Positions 10,180 to 23,570 of a stretch of DNA of 64,000 bases are shown one piece after another. Position 1 is the stretch's first letter; each line of letters opens with the position of its first letter. Made by a program: the position numbers and the translations under genes. A model generated the notes under the pieces. It did no database searches. It was not told the origin of the DNA and worked only from the letters and a program-made list of their open reading frames with translations. The stretch is from Stromatinia cepivora (taxonomy: Eukaryota; Ascomycota; Leotiomycetes; Helotiales; Sclerotiniaceae): positions 558,001 to 622,000 of the forward strand of contig RCTD01000002.1 in assembly GCA_014898415.1 (NCBI GenBank). The letters run 5' to 3'.

Positions 10180-13100
10180 ATTATAAGTCTAATAGTTTTT
10201 AAATCTATACAATTTCTTATTCGATGATTATTGAGTATTTAAGGGATCATTCTTAAAATATTATTTTTATTTCATTTATAATTTAATATTTATATTAATT
10301 CAATTACCTTTATTCAATATAATAAAGAATCAAAACGATCTTCTTTTTATAATTTATACTCAATAACCAAAGTAAAATTTATATTTGAAAAATAAATATC
10401 AAATTCAAGGAATCTGGGATTCAATTAATTCAGAGAACGATTTGTTTGTTTTTATATCAGCTATATTCATTTTAAATTTTGATCAAACGAATAAGTTTAT
10501 TTATACTCAGATTGATTGGTTTTCAATTAAATCATTTGTTTTACTTTCTATTATCGATCTTTAAGCTAAATATGATCAAAAGAAACAAATTCAATATGAA
10601 AAGAAATTCTCGGAATATCTTGTAACAATTTAATCCAGGGAAGATGTAAATGAAGATATGAAAATGAAAGATTCTGATAATAATATATCGGGATTTATTT
10701 TTAATAAATTTATTATTTTATTCCCAATTATTTTCCAAGAAATCTCTTCTGAATTTGTTTCTCTTTAATTAAAATATCAATATCGATAATAAGAATATAT
10801 ATAGAATTATAAAACCTTCTATAATATTTATGAATGAATCGAATCGTTAATTGATTAAATATATTTTATAGAGTTATCTATTTTTAATCAGGATATTATA
10901 ATTCTTTCATTCAAAATGATCATTAATATATTCAAAAGGAAGTTTGTATCTATAATAACTATTATCAATTTCATAATATTACAAAAATATCGGTCTGTTT
11001 TAAGATAAGTTTTATTTAATAGAATCGATTTTATTAAATGATATAGGGATTGAATTATAATCTATATTAAAATTTTTGTATACAAGATTATTAAAGTATA
11101 GAATAAAATTATTATTAATATTTTTTTATAAGCTATTAATATTAAAATACTTTCAATTTAAACAAATACTATAATTATATAAATTAAAATAAACAATCAA
11201 TTCAGATTATTCAACCTTTTATTCAAACAATTCGGAAACGTTTTTGAAAAATTAATCTTCCAGAATTCTATTTTCTTAAAAGCTAAAAAAGGAGTATATT
11301 CTATATTTATTTTTTTTCAAAATAATAAAAAGTTTAAAAAAAATAAAAAAAGTATCAATTCTAAAAGTAATCAAAAGATTAAGAAGATCTAAGAATATCC
11401 TTATAAAACCGAATCTGAATGAAACAATAGAATTAATTATAATTATATTATTTACAATTGCAAAGTTATAAAATTAATATTTATCAAAAAGATCAATCTA
11501 TTATTCAAAAAAATATTCAGCGAAAATAAATTATAAGTAATTAAGGATCAAACAAAATCGCATTTATGAAAACAATTTCATTTTGATTAGATCAAAAGGA
11601 AATGGATGAAAAGTTCTATTAATTCTTTAAAATCTTTAATCAATATTATTATCTTGGATATTCGATATAATCAATTAAGGGTATACTTTATAATAATAAA
11701 AGTATATTATTTATTCAATAATATTTTACTCGATAATTATAGTATTATATATATTATAAATAATATATCTCTATTAAATGATTATTAATATCGATCATCC
11801 GATCCCAATAATTTTGTAAAAACAGATATTTCCAATTTCCAAATCTTAGAATATAGGATTCGCATTATCAAAAGAATCATTAAAAGAAAAAATTACCCTA
11901 ATAATAATCTGATATTGAACGATATAATATTCATCTTTAGTTTTCATATCAATATCGTTTTGGAGATTCAATTAGAAAAAGCTGATCTATAATTTTCAAG
12001 ATATAATTATACTTTTTATAAAAGAGATTATATAAATAATATAATAATTACTTAATGTATTTATATTGAAAATCTAATATTTTTAGAATACAAATCATTT
12101 TCTATTTATTCGAGTATTTTTTTTATCTATTCTTATAAACAATCCTTTTATAATATATTCAATAATAAATAGAAAAATAAATAAAGTATTTTATCATTTT
12201 TATAATCTACTTTTTCTAAAAGAAGATATAAATGAAATATAGTATAAATATTCCGGGCATTTGGGGAAGAAAACTTTTAAATATTTAGTATTTATAATAT
12301 AAAATATCAAAATAAAAGATATTATTTATTTCAATTATATCGATTACATTTATATTTATACAAAGCAAATCATTTCTTGTATTTCAAATGATCACCAATT
12401 ATCTCGGTCTTTTTACAAAATCTAATGAGATCTTTTTAATTTCGATAAAGGATATAATAATATATTATAATTCCTATTAATCAAAGAAATATATAATGAT
12501 AAAATCCTTTTATATTCAATTTATTATAAAATATATAATGAAATATTTATAATTATCCAAAACTTTATAATCTGAGTTTATTATAAATATAATTTAGCGA
12601 TTATAATAATCAAATAGAATAATGATATATTTATCATTGGAATTATAAAAGCAATATTATTTGAGAAATAGATCAAACAAGAAAATATCGAATTCGAATT
12701 ATCTCTGTTTTATATATATAAATCTAATAAAGAATCAGAATATATAGAATAAAAAATAATTATAAAATAAATAAAAATATAAATCATAATGGATTTATTG
12801 AATAAATTATAAATGAAAATAATACAAATTATTATTTATTTATATAATATAAATTTTTTAAAGATCAAATTCTTCAAATCATTTAATAAAATATTCGATA
12901 TATAATTCTAGAATTATCTTTACAAAGATAATCCTTTACTTATAAAGAAAATATCTAATAATCTCTATTCCAATTAGAATAGAATCTATAAGTATAAATA
13001 CTGAACTTATTCTTTGAATAAAAATAGAGAAATTGGAATTAATAGGAAATAATACAAAACCAATTTTCAAGTATATATTAAATATTTAATAGATTATATT

Positions 13101-14710
13101 CCAGATATATTGATCTATTATATATAGATATTCAAGTTTAATAAAATTATTATTATTCGAAATATAATATTCAATAAAGAATTCATTTATTATATAAATT
13201 CTATTAATCAAATAATCGATATTTATATTATAAAAGAATTTAAATAATTCATTAAAGTCCTTGATATATAAGATTATATCGAAATGGATGGGATGATCAT
13301 TCAAAATAAGGATAATTATGAAGATTTTATTCATCTATTTATTTTTATGAATCGAAAAGTCTTTGATTTATTTATGAAATATATTTCAGATTTATTATTT
13401 ACAAATAAGCTGGTTTTAGGGGCAAATATAGATCTAAAGAATAATAATGAAAATAAAGAAATCGATTTAGGATTATTTAATCCATTTAATCCTTTAGATA
13501 ATAAAAATAAAGTATACAATAAAGATATATAAGTATTGATCGATTTTCCTATTGAAAAAACTAAAAAAGTTGATTCTTTTATTGAAAAATAATTATATTT
13601 TATAAATAAAAATATTAATATTATTCAAAAAGATATTTATAATAATAATATAGATTTCAATTTTATTAAATATATTGATATAAAGAATATAAAATATAAG
13701 TCTATTAATTATATTATCAATATTCTTTGCAGTATATACGAAAATGATCTAAAGATTATTCTAATCGATCAATTTCAATATTTCAAAAGAAAATATATAT
13801 ATTAAAATAATCAATTAAAATATTCTATAAAGGAAATCTAATCATTATAAAGATTGCTGTATTTTATATATTCATTTAATCGATTTATAAAAGATTCGTG
13901 GATTTATAATCTCGAATAAATGCTTAAAAAAGTTTGTATTATAAGGATTGAAATATCTAGAGCTCAGATCAATTCGTTTGAGTTTCAATTATACAATTAT
14001 TATTCGGAATTATTTTTCTTTTGAAAGTTATTTAGTTTTTGTATTCTAAAGTAATTAGTATATATATAAAGATAATTGTATATATAATAATATTATCAAA
14101 GAAACAATTCTAATATTGAATTCTATATAGGAATTGTTATATCTCAAAAAATAGGTTCAATGGAATTACTTTATTTAAATAACTTTTATTTTATATTTTA
14201 ATTTAATTAATAAGGAATGGATAATATAAAAGAGTATTCTCAATTTGTAATAATTTATAATATAATCATTATTAGAATTGAAGTAAAACTATTATTATTT
14301 TCTATCTGATTTACGATCAATGAATTACAGATAATACCATTTTCTCGAATTCATATATTTATAACTCCAAAATTATTTCGTTTTTATTATCAATTAGAAA
14401 ACCATCAAATGGGATATTGATTCAAATAGAATTGCAATCTTGAGATTGATAACTTTAAGATTAAGAAAATCTGGTATAAAATCGATTCTGGATTAGAATT
14501 TACAAAATCGATTTTCTTTTTATAGATATTTATATATAAATATAATAATCAAGGTTTAATTATTTATTACTGTTTATATTTCATAATATAAAAAGATCTC
14601 CAAATTAAAAGTATTATTGAAATTATTTACATTATTATACTAACAAATCGATTATTCCGAATTATAATAGTAATTATCGTTAAATACGATTTCGAAATCA
14701 AGTAATATAA
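9870..14710 (+). mobile_element. Family-A Copia element A1, 5' part (outer element of the cluster)
   Basis: The 5' LTR is 9870-10179. It is followed by a primer-binding-like TTATAAGTC and an internal region colinear with 15025-20090 of copy A2. Remnants of the Copia polyprotein are visible through many stops: a retropepsin segment near 11606-11960 (VYYLFNNILLDN, where active family members would read FDTGS-like), integrase near 12600-13280, and a linker at 13284-13532. At 14710 the reverse-transcriptase region is cut by insertion of A2 (TSD TATAA) and resumes at 23571. The TSD ATAGA precedes the LTR and recurs at 54346-54350 after the outer 3' LTR. Confidence 0.82.
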
Positions 14711-14715
14711 TATAA

Positions 14716-15024
14716 TGTCACGGAAAGTCTTGTGATCCCCTGTATCTTATGAAGGATCAAAGCGTATACTTTCCAATCGGAATGAAGGATCTACTAGCCT
14801 TTATCAATCTACTAATTGATAAAGTGATTCTAATATACTAATAAATAAAGATCTAGTTTAATTAAGGTGTATATCAGTTAAATAACCATTTATTTATTTT
14901 ATATATATAGTTCTTGATTCATATAATTAAGGGTAAGTTATTCAATTCTTTTATTTTATTAATCATATATACCATTTATTCCCTGATTCCTGAAAGTGCT
15001 TTATAATCATATTATCCCATAATA
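14716..15024 (+). repeat. 5' LTR of A2
   Basis: It begins TGTCACGGAAAG, ends CCCATAATA, and is preceded by the TSD TATAA. It is followed by ATTATGAATCCGGTAAC, a likely primer-binding site. Confidence 0.88.
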
Positions 15025-15399
15025 ATTATGAATCCGGTAACTCTTAAATCTATACAACTTTCTATCTAATGATTACTAAATATTCAAGAGATCATTCTTA
15101 AAATATTATTTCTATCTTATTTATAATTCAATATTCATATTAATTCAATTATCTTTATTCAATATAATAAAAGATCAAAACGATCTTCTTTTTATAATTT
15201 ATATTCAATAGCCGAAATAATATCTATATTTGAAAAATAAATATCAAGTTTAAGGAATCTGGGATTCAGTCAATCCAAAGAACGATCTGTTTGTTTCCAT
15301 ATCAGCGATATCTATTCTAAATTCCGATCTAAAGAATAAGCTTATCCATATTTAAATCGATTAATTTTCAATCAAATTATCTGTTTTATTTTCTATTAT

Positions 15400-15926
15400 T
15401 AAGAATTTCTAATAAGTTTATTAAATCACTTAATAATATTAACCGAACCGATGGTTATATGATCACGTGATATATTAATAATATAATTTAATATTATTAA
15501 ATTTTATTATTATACAAAATCTCGATCATATATCATATTAGAATGATTTATAATGGAATAGAATGTGATGGAAGTGTATAGAACTTTCTTATTTCTAAGA
15601 TTAAATATTATTGGTTACTATTTCATTTCATTATATAAAATGACTCTATAAGATTCGATTTAAATCGATCTTATTTATAATCATAGAATATTATAGAATT
15701 TCATAGAATCTTATCAAATACTATAAATAAGAAGATTTTCTTCAAAGAATTCTTCTGGAAAACAAGCAAAATAAATTCAATATTCAATACACTCATATTT
15801 TGACTTCAACCATTATATATTCGATTATCCTTTTAAGCTATATAACTAAGTCTTCCACTATAATAATAGTGAATAGTATTATTATTATATTATTCATTAT
15901 TATTAACCAATCAACCTCCTCCAAGA
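15400..15926 (+). repeat. Solo LTR type E (527 bp) inserted in A2
   Basis: A block absent from A1 at the same place, flanked by ATTAT at 15395-15399 and 15927-15931. It starts TAAGAATTTCTAATAAG and ends CAACCTCCTCCAAGA. The reverse complement occurs at 38169-38697 at a different place in another family-A copy with a different TSD. Size and the 5-bp TSD indicate an LTR; no internal region is present in the window. The parent family is unknown. Confidence 0.8.
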
Positions 15927-17072
15927 ATTATCAATTTTTAAACTAAATATAATCAAAAAAAACAAATTCAATATCAAAAGGAATTCTCAGAATATCTTAT
16001 AGCGATTCAATCCAGGGAAGATATTAATAAAGATATGAAGATGAAAGATTCTGATGATAATATATTAGGATTCATTTTTAATAGATTCATTACTTTATTT
16101 CCAATTATCTTTCAAGAAATCTCCTCCGAATTTGCTTCTCTTCAATTGAAATATCGATATCGATAACAAAAATATATATAAAATCATAAAGCTTTTTGAA
16201 ATATTTATAAATAAATCGAATTGTTAATTGATTAAGTATATTTTATAAAACTATCTATTCTTAATCAAAATACTACAATTCTTTAATTCAAAATGATTAT
16301 TAATATATTTAAAAAGAAGTTTGCATTTATAATAACTATTATTAAGTTCACAATACTACAAAAATATCACTCTGTTCTAATGCAAACTTTATTTAATAGA
16401 ACCGATTTTGTCAAATGGTATAGGAATTGGATTATAATTTATATTAAAGTTTTTGTATATAAGATCATTAAAATATAGAATAAAGTTGCTATTAATATTT
16501 TTCTATAAATTATTGATATCAGGATATTCTCAATCTAAATAAATATTATAATTATATAGATCGAGATGAACAATCAATTCGGATTATTCAATCTTTCATT
16601 CAAGCAATTCGGAAATGTTTTTGAAGAATTAATCTTTCAGGATTTTATTTCTTCAAAAATTAAAGGAGGAGTATATTCTATATTTATTTTTTTTCAAAAT
16701 AATAAAAAGTTTAAAAAGAATAAGAAGAATATTAATTTTGGAAACAATCAGGGGATCAAAAAGATTTAGAAATATCTTTGCAAAACCGAATCTAAATGGA
16801 ATAATAGAATTGATTATGGTTACATTGTATACAATTGTAAAGCTATAGAGTTAATATTTATCAGAAAAATCAATCCACTATTCAAAAGGATATTCAGCGA
16901 AAACGAGTTATAAGTAATTAGGGATCGAACAAAATCGTATTCATAGAAGCAATTTCATCTTGATTAAATCAAAAGGAAATGGATGAAAAGTTCTATTAAT
17001 CCTTTAGGATCTTTAATTAATATTATTATCTTAAATATTTGATATAATCAATTAGGGGTATATTCTATAGCA

Positions 17073-17369
17073 ATGAGAGTATATTATCTATTCAATAATA
17101 TCTTGTTCGATAATTGTAGTGTTATATATATTATGAATAATATATCTCTGTTGAATAATCATCGATATCGATTATCCGATCTTAATGATCTTATAGAAAC
17201 AAACATTTTCAGTTTCCAAATCCTAGGATATAAGGTTTGTATTATCAAAAGAATCATCAAAAAAAAAGGTTACCCTAATGATGATCTGATCTTAAACGAT
17301 ATAATATTTATCTTTAGTTTTTATATCAATATTATCTCGGAAACTCGATTAGAGAAAACCAATCTATAG
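17073..17369 (+). pseudogene. Copia retropepsin remnant (family A, copy A2)
   Basis: This 98-codon open stretch retains the aspartic-protease part of a Copia polyprotein: LFNNILFDNCSVIYIMNN corresponds to the active-site D-T/S-G-S region followed by the typical C/N-D-K-S-L motif, and LNDIIFIFSFYINIISE corresponds to the conserved LNDVLYVP...N(I/L)(I/L)SE end. The active-site glycine is lost. The same segment is present in A1 (11606-11960) and in the reversed copy (38625-38945). The protease would have cut the gag-pol precursor. It is now only a fragment. Confidence 0.75.
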
Positions 17370-20089
17370 TTTTCAGAATATAACTATACTCTTCGTAAAG
17401 GAGATCATACAAATAGTATAATAATTACTTAATGCATTTATACTGAAAATTTTGTATTTTTAGAATACAAATCATTTTCTATTTATTCGAGTATTCTTTT
17501 ATTTATTTCTGTAAGCAACTCTTTCATAATATATCCAACAATGAACAGAAAAATAAACAAAACATTTCATCGTTCTCACAATCCACTTTTCCTAAAAGAA
17601 AATACGAATGAAATATAGTATAAACACTCCAAACATTTGAAAAAAGAAGTTTTTGAATATTTAATATTTGTAATACAAAATGTTAAAATAAAAGATATCA
17701 TTTATTCCAATTATACCAATTGTATTCGTATTTATATAAAGCAAATCATTTTTTGTATTTCAAATGATCATTAATTACTTCAATCCTTTTACAAAATCTA
17801 ATAAAATCTTTTTAATTTCGATAAAGAATATAATAATATATTATAATTCCTATTAATCAAAGAAATATATTATAACAAGATCTTTTTATATCCAATCTAC
17901 TGCAAAACATACAACAAAGTATTTGTAATCATCCAAAACTTTGTAATTTAGATTTATTATAAATATAACCTAACAATCATAATAATCAAATAGGATAATA
18001 ATATATCTATCATTGAAATTATAAAAGTAATATTATTTGAGAAATGGATCAAACAAAAAAATATCGAATTCGAACTATTCCCATCTCATATATATAAACC
18101 CAATAAAGGATCAAAACATATAGAACAAGAAATAATTACAAAATAGATAAAAATGCAGATCATAATAAATTTACTGGATAAATTATGAATAAAAGTAACA
18201 CAAACTACTATTTACTTATATAATATAAGTTCTTTGAAGACCAAATCCTTCAAATCATTCAATGAAATATTCGATATATAATTCTATAATTACCTTTGCA
18301 AAAATAATCCCCTATTCATAAAGAAAATATCTAACAATCTTTATTCTAATTGAAATAGAATCTATAAATATAGATATCAAATTTACCCTTTGAATAAGAA
18401 CAAAGAAATTAAAATTAATAGGAAATGATTTAAAACTAATCCTCAAATATATATTAAATATTTAATAGATTATATCCTAGATATATTGATCTATTGTATA
18501 TAGATACCCAAACTCGATAGAATTATTATTATTCGAAATATAATATTCAATAAGGAATTCATTTATTATATGGATTTTATTAATTGAATAATCGATATTT
18601 ATATTACAGAAAAATTTAAATAGTTTGCTAAAGTTCTTAATCTATAAGATTATATCAAAATGAACAGAACGATTATTCAAAACGAAAATAATTATAAAGA
18701 TTTCATTCATTTATCTATTTTTATAGATCGAAAAACCTTTAATTCATTTACCAAACATACTTCAGATCTACTGTCTACAAACAAACTGATCTTAAGGGTA
18801 AATATAGATTTAAAGAATGATAATAGGAATAAAGAAATCGATCTAGGATTATTCAATTCATTTAATCCTTTAGATAATAAGGATAAGATATATAATAAAG
18901 ATATATAAACATCAATCAATTCTTTTATTGAAGAAACTGGAAAAGTCGATTCTTTTATTGAAGAGCAATTATATTTTATAAATAAAGATATTAATATTAT
19001 TCAAAGAAATGTTTATAATAATAATATAAATCCCAACTTTATCGAATATATTAATATAAAGAATATAAAGTATAAGCTTATTGATTATATTATCGAAATT
19101 CTTTATAATATATACAAAAGTGATCTAGAGATTGTTTTAATCAATTAACCTCAATATTCCAAAAGGAAATATATACATTGGAATAATTAATCAGAGTATT
19201 CTATAAAGGAAATCTAGTTATCATAAAGATTGCTGTATTCTATATATTTATCTAATCGATTTATAAAGGATTCATAGATTTATAATTTCGAATAGATATT
19301 TAAAAGAACTCATATTATAAAGATTGAAATATTTAGGGCTCAAATCAATCCGTTTGAATTTCAATTATACAATTATTATTCGGAATTATCTCTTTTCCGG
19401 GAATTATCTGGCTTTTGTATTTCAAAACAATCAATATATATACAAAGGCAATTATATATACAATAATATCATTAAAGGAACGATTCCAATATTGGATCTT
19501 ATATAAGAATTATTATATCTCAAAAAATAAACTTAATAGGATTACCCTATTTAAATAACTTTCATTCTATATTCTGATTTAATTAATAAGGAATAAACAA
19601 TATAAAGGAGTATTCTCAATTTGTAATAATTCATAATATAATTATTGCTGGAATTGAAACAAAATCATTATTATTTTCCATTTAATCTATAATCAATAAA
19701 TTACAAGTAATATTATTTCCTTGAATTTATATATTTGCAATTTCAAAGTTACTTTGTTTTTATTATCAATTAAAAGATTATCAAGTAGAATATTGATTTA
19801 AACAGGATTACAATCTTAAAATTAATAATTTTAAGGTTAGGAAAATTTAGTATGAAATCGATTTTGGATTGGAATCTACAAAACTGATTTCCTTTTAATA
19901 AATATTTATATATAAATATAATGATCAAGATTTAATTATTCATTATTATTTATATTTAGTAATACAAAAAGATTTCTAAATTAAAAGTATTATTGAGATT
20001 ATTTATATTGTTATATTAATAGGCTAATCATTCTGAATTATAATAACAATTATTACTAAATACAATCTCGAAACAAAACAATACAATGT

Positions 20090-21280
20090 AATCAATATTT
20101 TCGTTAATACTTTGTATAATTCTTTTGATATTCTAATTATATATTATCTATTTGATGGATACAAAATCCCAAACAAAAATGTTATAATTGATCGAGTTTT
20201 GTATAGTCTACAACATTCTTCAGTTATATAGTTTAAGGATTTCATTTGGATATTTGAGAAATTAGGATTGGTATAATGTAAAGAGGAATTATATTTATAT
20301 ATTAATCCAAAGTATATCATTATAATTTTTTTCTTTGTAGATAATATTCAAATCATTTATTATAAGAAAAACGAATTAATTATTACAAAGATTATTGAGG
20401 GAATCAAAGTTATATATGAGCTACAAGATCTGGAAAACATTAAATGATTTTTAAATATATATATATATTTTGTAATTGATTTAAGAAAAAGCTATAGCTA
20501 GTTTATAATATATATATTAAGAAGATTGTTAAGAAATTCAAAGCAATAAATAGAATAGCAAGTATATTATTCTCGATAATAGTATTTCGGGAAAATCAAG
20601 GTTAAGTTTCTATATATATTATAAAAATATATCAAAAGAAAATGAATTCAGTATTATATATTATAATCATTATAAAAACGGATATATTATTTGTTGTTTT
20701 GCAATTGAGCTATTATTTGATCAATTTATTTAATGATTATATAAAAATTGTTGATTATTGTTTACAATATTTATAGAATACAAAATATCTTGTGATTTAA
20801 TATAATAATGATCAAATACTATAATTTCTTATTTTCTCAGATACTTCTTTTATAGATGATTCAGATATTTATCGATTATTTTAAGAGTATATTATATCCC
20901 TTTTCAATAATTTAATTGTATAGAAAGTGTTCAAACAAGATATTATGATTATTTTGATTATCAAAGTAAAGTTTCTCGAAATCGAGTATATATCAAAAGA
21001 AACTATAGCAATCCTATATTTCTTAAAAAAGATTAATTTAATAATGAAAAAATCTATAATGATCTTTTGTAATAATTAATAAACGATCAAATTGGTGGTT
21101 GATAAGAACGAATGGATTATTACAAAATTATATTATATTGATATCCAAAATATATAGTTATATCAAGAATATTCAAAAGGGAACTTTTATGTAATCTATC
21201 TATTGATCATCGATATAATTGCTAATAAGCTTATTAAAAACCTTACAAGACAAAAGTTCGAATACTTTTGATCCCTTTTC
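20090..21280 (+). pseudogene. Copia reverse transcriptase - RNase H remnant (family A, copy A2)
   Basis: Read through stops, the frame gives YNVINIFVNTL (the QxDVxNAFLN motif), LFDGYKIPNK, VLYSLQHSS (ALYGLRQSP), EKLGLV, YINPKYIIIIFFFVDN (FVDD box) and IYELQDLENIK (Y-x-L-x-D-L-G), all in the order expected for Copia RT. From about 20950 to 21280 it gives RNase H and the polyprotein end (IKNIQKGTFM and following). The continuation across 20095 shows that the A1 sequence at 23571-24420 is the same RT region, split by A2. Confidence 0.75.
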
Positions 21281-21449
21281 AATCTATAAGATATGAGTAA
21301 TAGGATCATAGAGCTTGAGTAACGATGATCTAGAACTTGAGTAATAACAATTTGGATTATAGAGCTTGAATAACGATAATCTGGATCATAGAGCTTGAAT
21401 AACAACAATCTGGAGCTCGTAATTCTTCCCTTTAGTGTAGATAAAATGA

Positions 21450-22900
21450 ATCCTATTTAGTATTCTAAACCATTATATTTTTCTATAATATATTTCAATT
21501 TGTATATTTTATATTCATTAAAAAACAAAAAATAATCAAAACCGATTACTTTTCCACTTTTCACTTTCTTATCCTCAAAAAAGGACAAGCTTTTTTCTAA
21601 ATTCAATAACTTAAAATTCAAATAAAAAAGTCTCTGGATTATTTGCAACAATCAAAAAACAAAGAATAACTAAAGTAATTAAAGCTATTGATGCTATCAA
21701 TATTATAGAAACCAAAGAATTATCCTTTCTTTCTCTTTTCTTTGGATATATTATTTACTTTTTTCTTCTTTTTTTCTTTATTATTCTTTCTTTCTTATCT
21801 TTATTATCACTTTTCGAAATTATAATATATTTCTTCTGTTTGATCTTTCGAGAACTTCAATGAATAATACAGCGAGGAGAAAAGGAACGATGATATAAAG
21901 ACAAAGGAACAATTTCTCTTTTCTTCTTGATCTTCAAGATCATTTTCATTGTAATTTTGTATCCTTGTTTGGATTATATAATCAATGATCAATATACTAT
22001 CAAGGTAAAGGGTGAACGAAGAATTTACTTTTGAATTTTGTTGATAAACAATGATATAATAATCTATCAAAGAATAAAGGAAAATTGGTAAAGGAATATA
22101 TAAATGAATATTACAATTCTAATATCGATAATTATTTAGTTTGAAAGAATCAATAAAGTATTCGTTATAGAAATTATATCTCCTAACGATCAACGATTTT
22201 ATATATCGAATATATAGATAATCATTCCTTTCTTTATAATTCTCCCCACCTCCCATTCCGACCGAAAAACCAGCAATTTTCGATAATCTTTTTTCTTTTT
22301 CTTCTTTATTTGATTTATTATCCGAAAAACCCAATACCAAAGGATCGAATGGATCATTATCATCAGATAAAGAAACTTTTCCTCTTTTCTTTCCTTTATC
22401 GAATAATTTTTGCTTCGATAATTATAAATACAGAATTAATAAAATCTTTCAATCATATAACAAGATTCAAGAATGAAACCTACCCCCAAATTACTATTTA
22501 AACTTATAATAGATAATTAATTATAACAAGTAACAATTCTTTCAACAAAAAAAAATGGTTTTTGAAATAAATAATTATATATCATTCTAGAAACAGATTT
22601 AATTAAGCTATATTCTTAGAGATCGATATCTTGGTTTGTTATCTATATTGAATTTATTAATTCCTTTTACTCGACTTATTAATCCCTCAAAAGAATACTA
22701 AGATTTTCTCTCACATTCGATTCTTTCAAAACTTTCTTTTCAACTACTGTTTACCTAGCACAACTAAGATTCGTTTGTTTAGCCTTCTTAAACCCCAAAA
22801 TCTTAAATATAATAATAATCAATAAAAATTTAATTAAAACAAAAACGAGAATACAAAAAAGGGATCTATATACCTTTAAAAATTCATTCATTTTATTTCA
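21450..22900 (-). pseudogene. Antisense ORF region in the 3' part of family A (copy A2)
   Basis: On the minus strand, several open stretches run from near the 3' LTR inward. One starts near 22895 with MNEFLKV followed by a strongly hydrophobic stretch ending LLIIIIFKILGFKK; others are 22119-22340, 21807-22070 and 21457-21651. Matching stretches in the same order exist in copy A0 (1380 down to 61), and the first is also present at about 49645-49815. Differences between copies are mostly RIP-type, e.g. CAA to TAA stops. This suggests that active family-A elements carried an extra gene antisense to gag-pol with an N-terminal membrane segment. I do not recognise the product. Coding status is inferred, not proven. 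Confidence 0.45.
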
Positions 22901-23256
22901 TCATCACGATCAATATATTGTAATCTAATAACTATATACATTCTCAATTGCTATACTATAGAATCGATCATTTATCTATATTCTTTTAACGGAAAACTTT
23001 CTTTTTATTATTCAAAATCTTGATTTCAAAGAATATCACAAATAGCAAATCGAAAATCAAAAGAAATTTGTAATTTATATATAATCAAATTCTTCTTTAT
23101 TCTAAAAATACCAGAATTATTTCAGGTTTATATATTACATTACTCCTTTGTTAATGTTTATTTATAATCATCTTGTATATTCATTTACGAATCATATGAA
23201 TTATTATTTTCTATATCTTTCCATTTGTTTTAGATCGTCTTTCGATCTAAAGAGTA

Positions 23257-23565
23257 TATCACAGAAAGCTTTGTGATCCTCTATATTTTATAAAGGATCA
23301 AAGCATATACTTTTCAATCGGAATAAAGGATCTACTAACCCTTATCAATCTACTAATTGATAAAGTGATTCTGATATATTAATAAACAAAGATCTAGTCT
23401 AATTAAGATATATATTAGCTAAATAATCATTCATTTGTTCTATATATATAGCTCTTGATTTATATAATTAAGGGTAAATCATTCAATTCTTTTACTCTAT
23501 CAATCATATGTACCATTTATTCCCCGATCCCTGAAAGTGCTCTGTAATCATACTATCCCGTGATA
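23257..23565 (+). repeat. 3' LTR of A2
   Basis: It begins TATCACAGAAAG after a decayed polypurine tract, ends CCCGTGATA, and is followed by TSD TATAA (23566-23570), after which the A1 reverse-transcriptase sequence resumes. Confidence 0.87.
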
Positions 23566-23570
23566 TATAA

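Larger units (their letters stand above)
14716..23565 (+). mobile_element. Complete family-A Copia element A2, inserted in A1
   Basis: LTRs 14716-15024 and 23257-23565 (309 bp each) are flanked by TATAA at 14711-14715 and 23566-23570. Length is 8.85 kb including a 0.53-kb solo LTR at 15400-15926. Recognisable Copia order: gag-like region to about 17000; retropepsin at 17073-17369 (NILFDNCSVIYIMNN; LNDIIFIFSFYINIISETRLEK); integrase to about 18640, with the fragment at 18660-18908 belonging to the linker; reverse transcriptase at about 19500-20450 (NPKYIIIIFFFVDNIQIIYY, the FVDD box); and RNase H and polyprotein end at about 20950-21280. The gag-pol frame is broken by dozens of RIP-type stops. 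A 2-kb 3' region with minus-strand ORFs separates RNase H from the 3' LTR. Confidence 0.88.
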
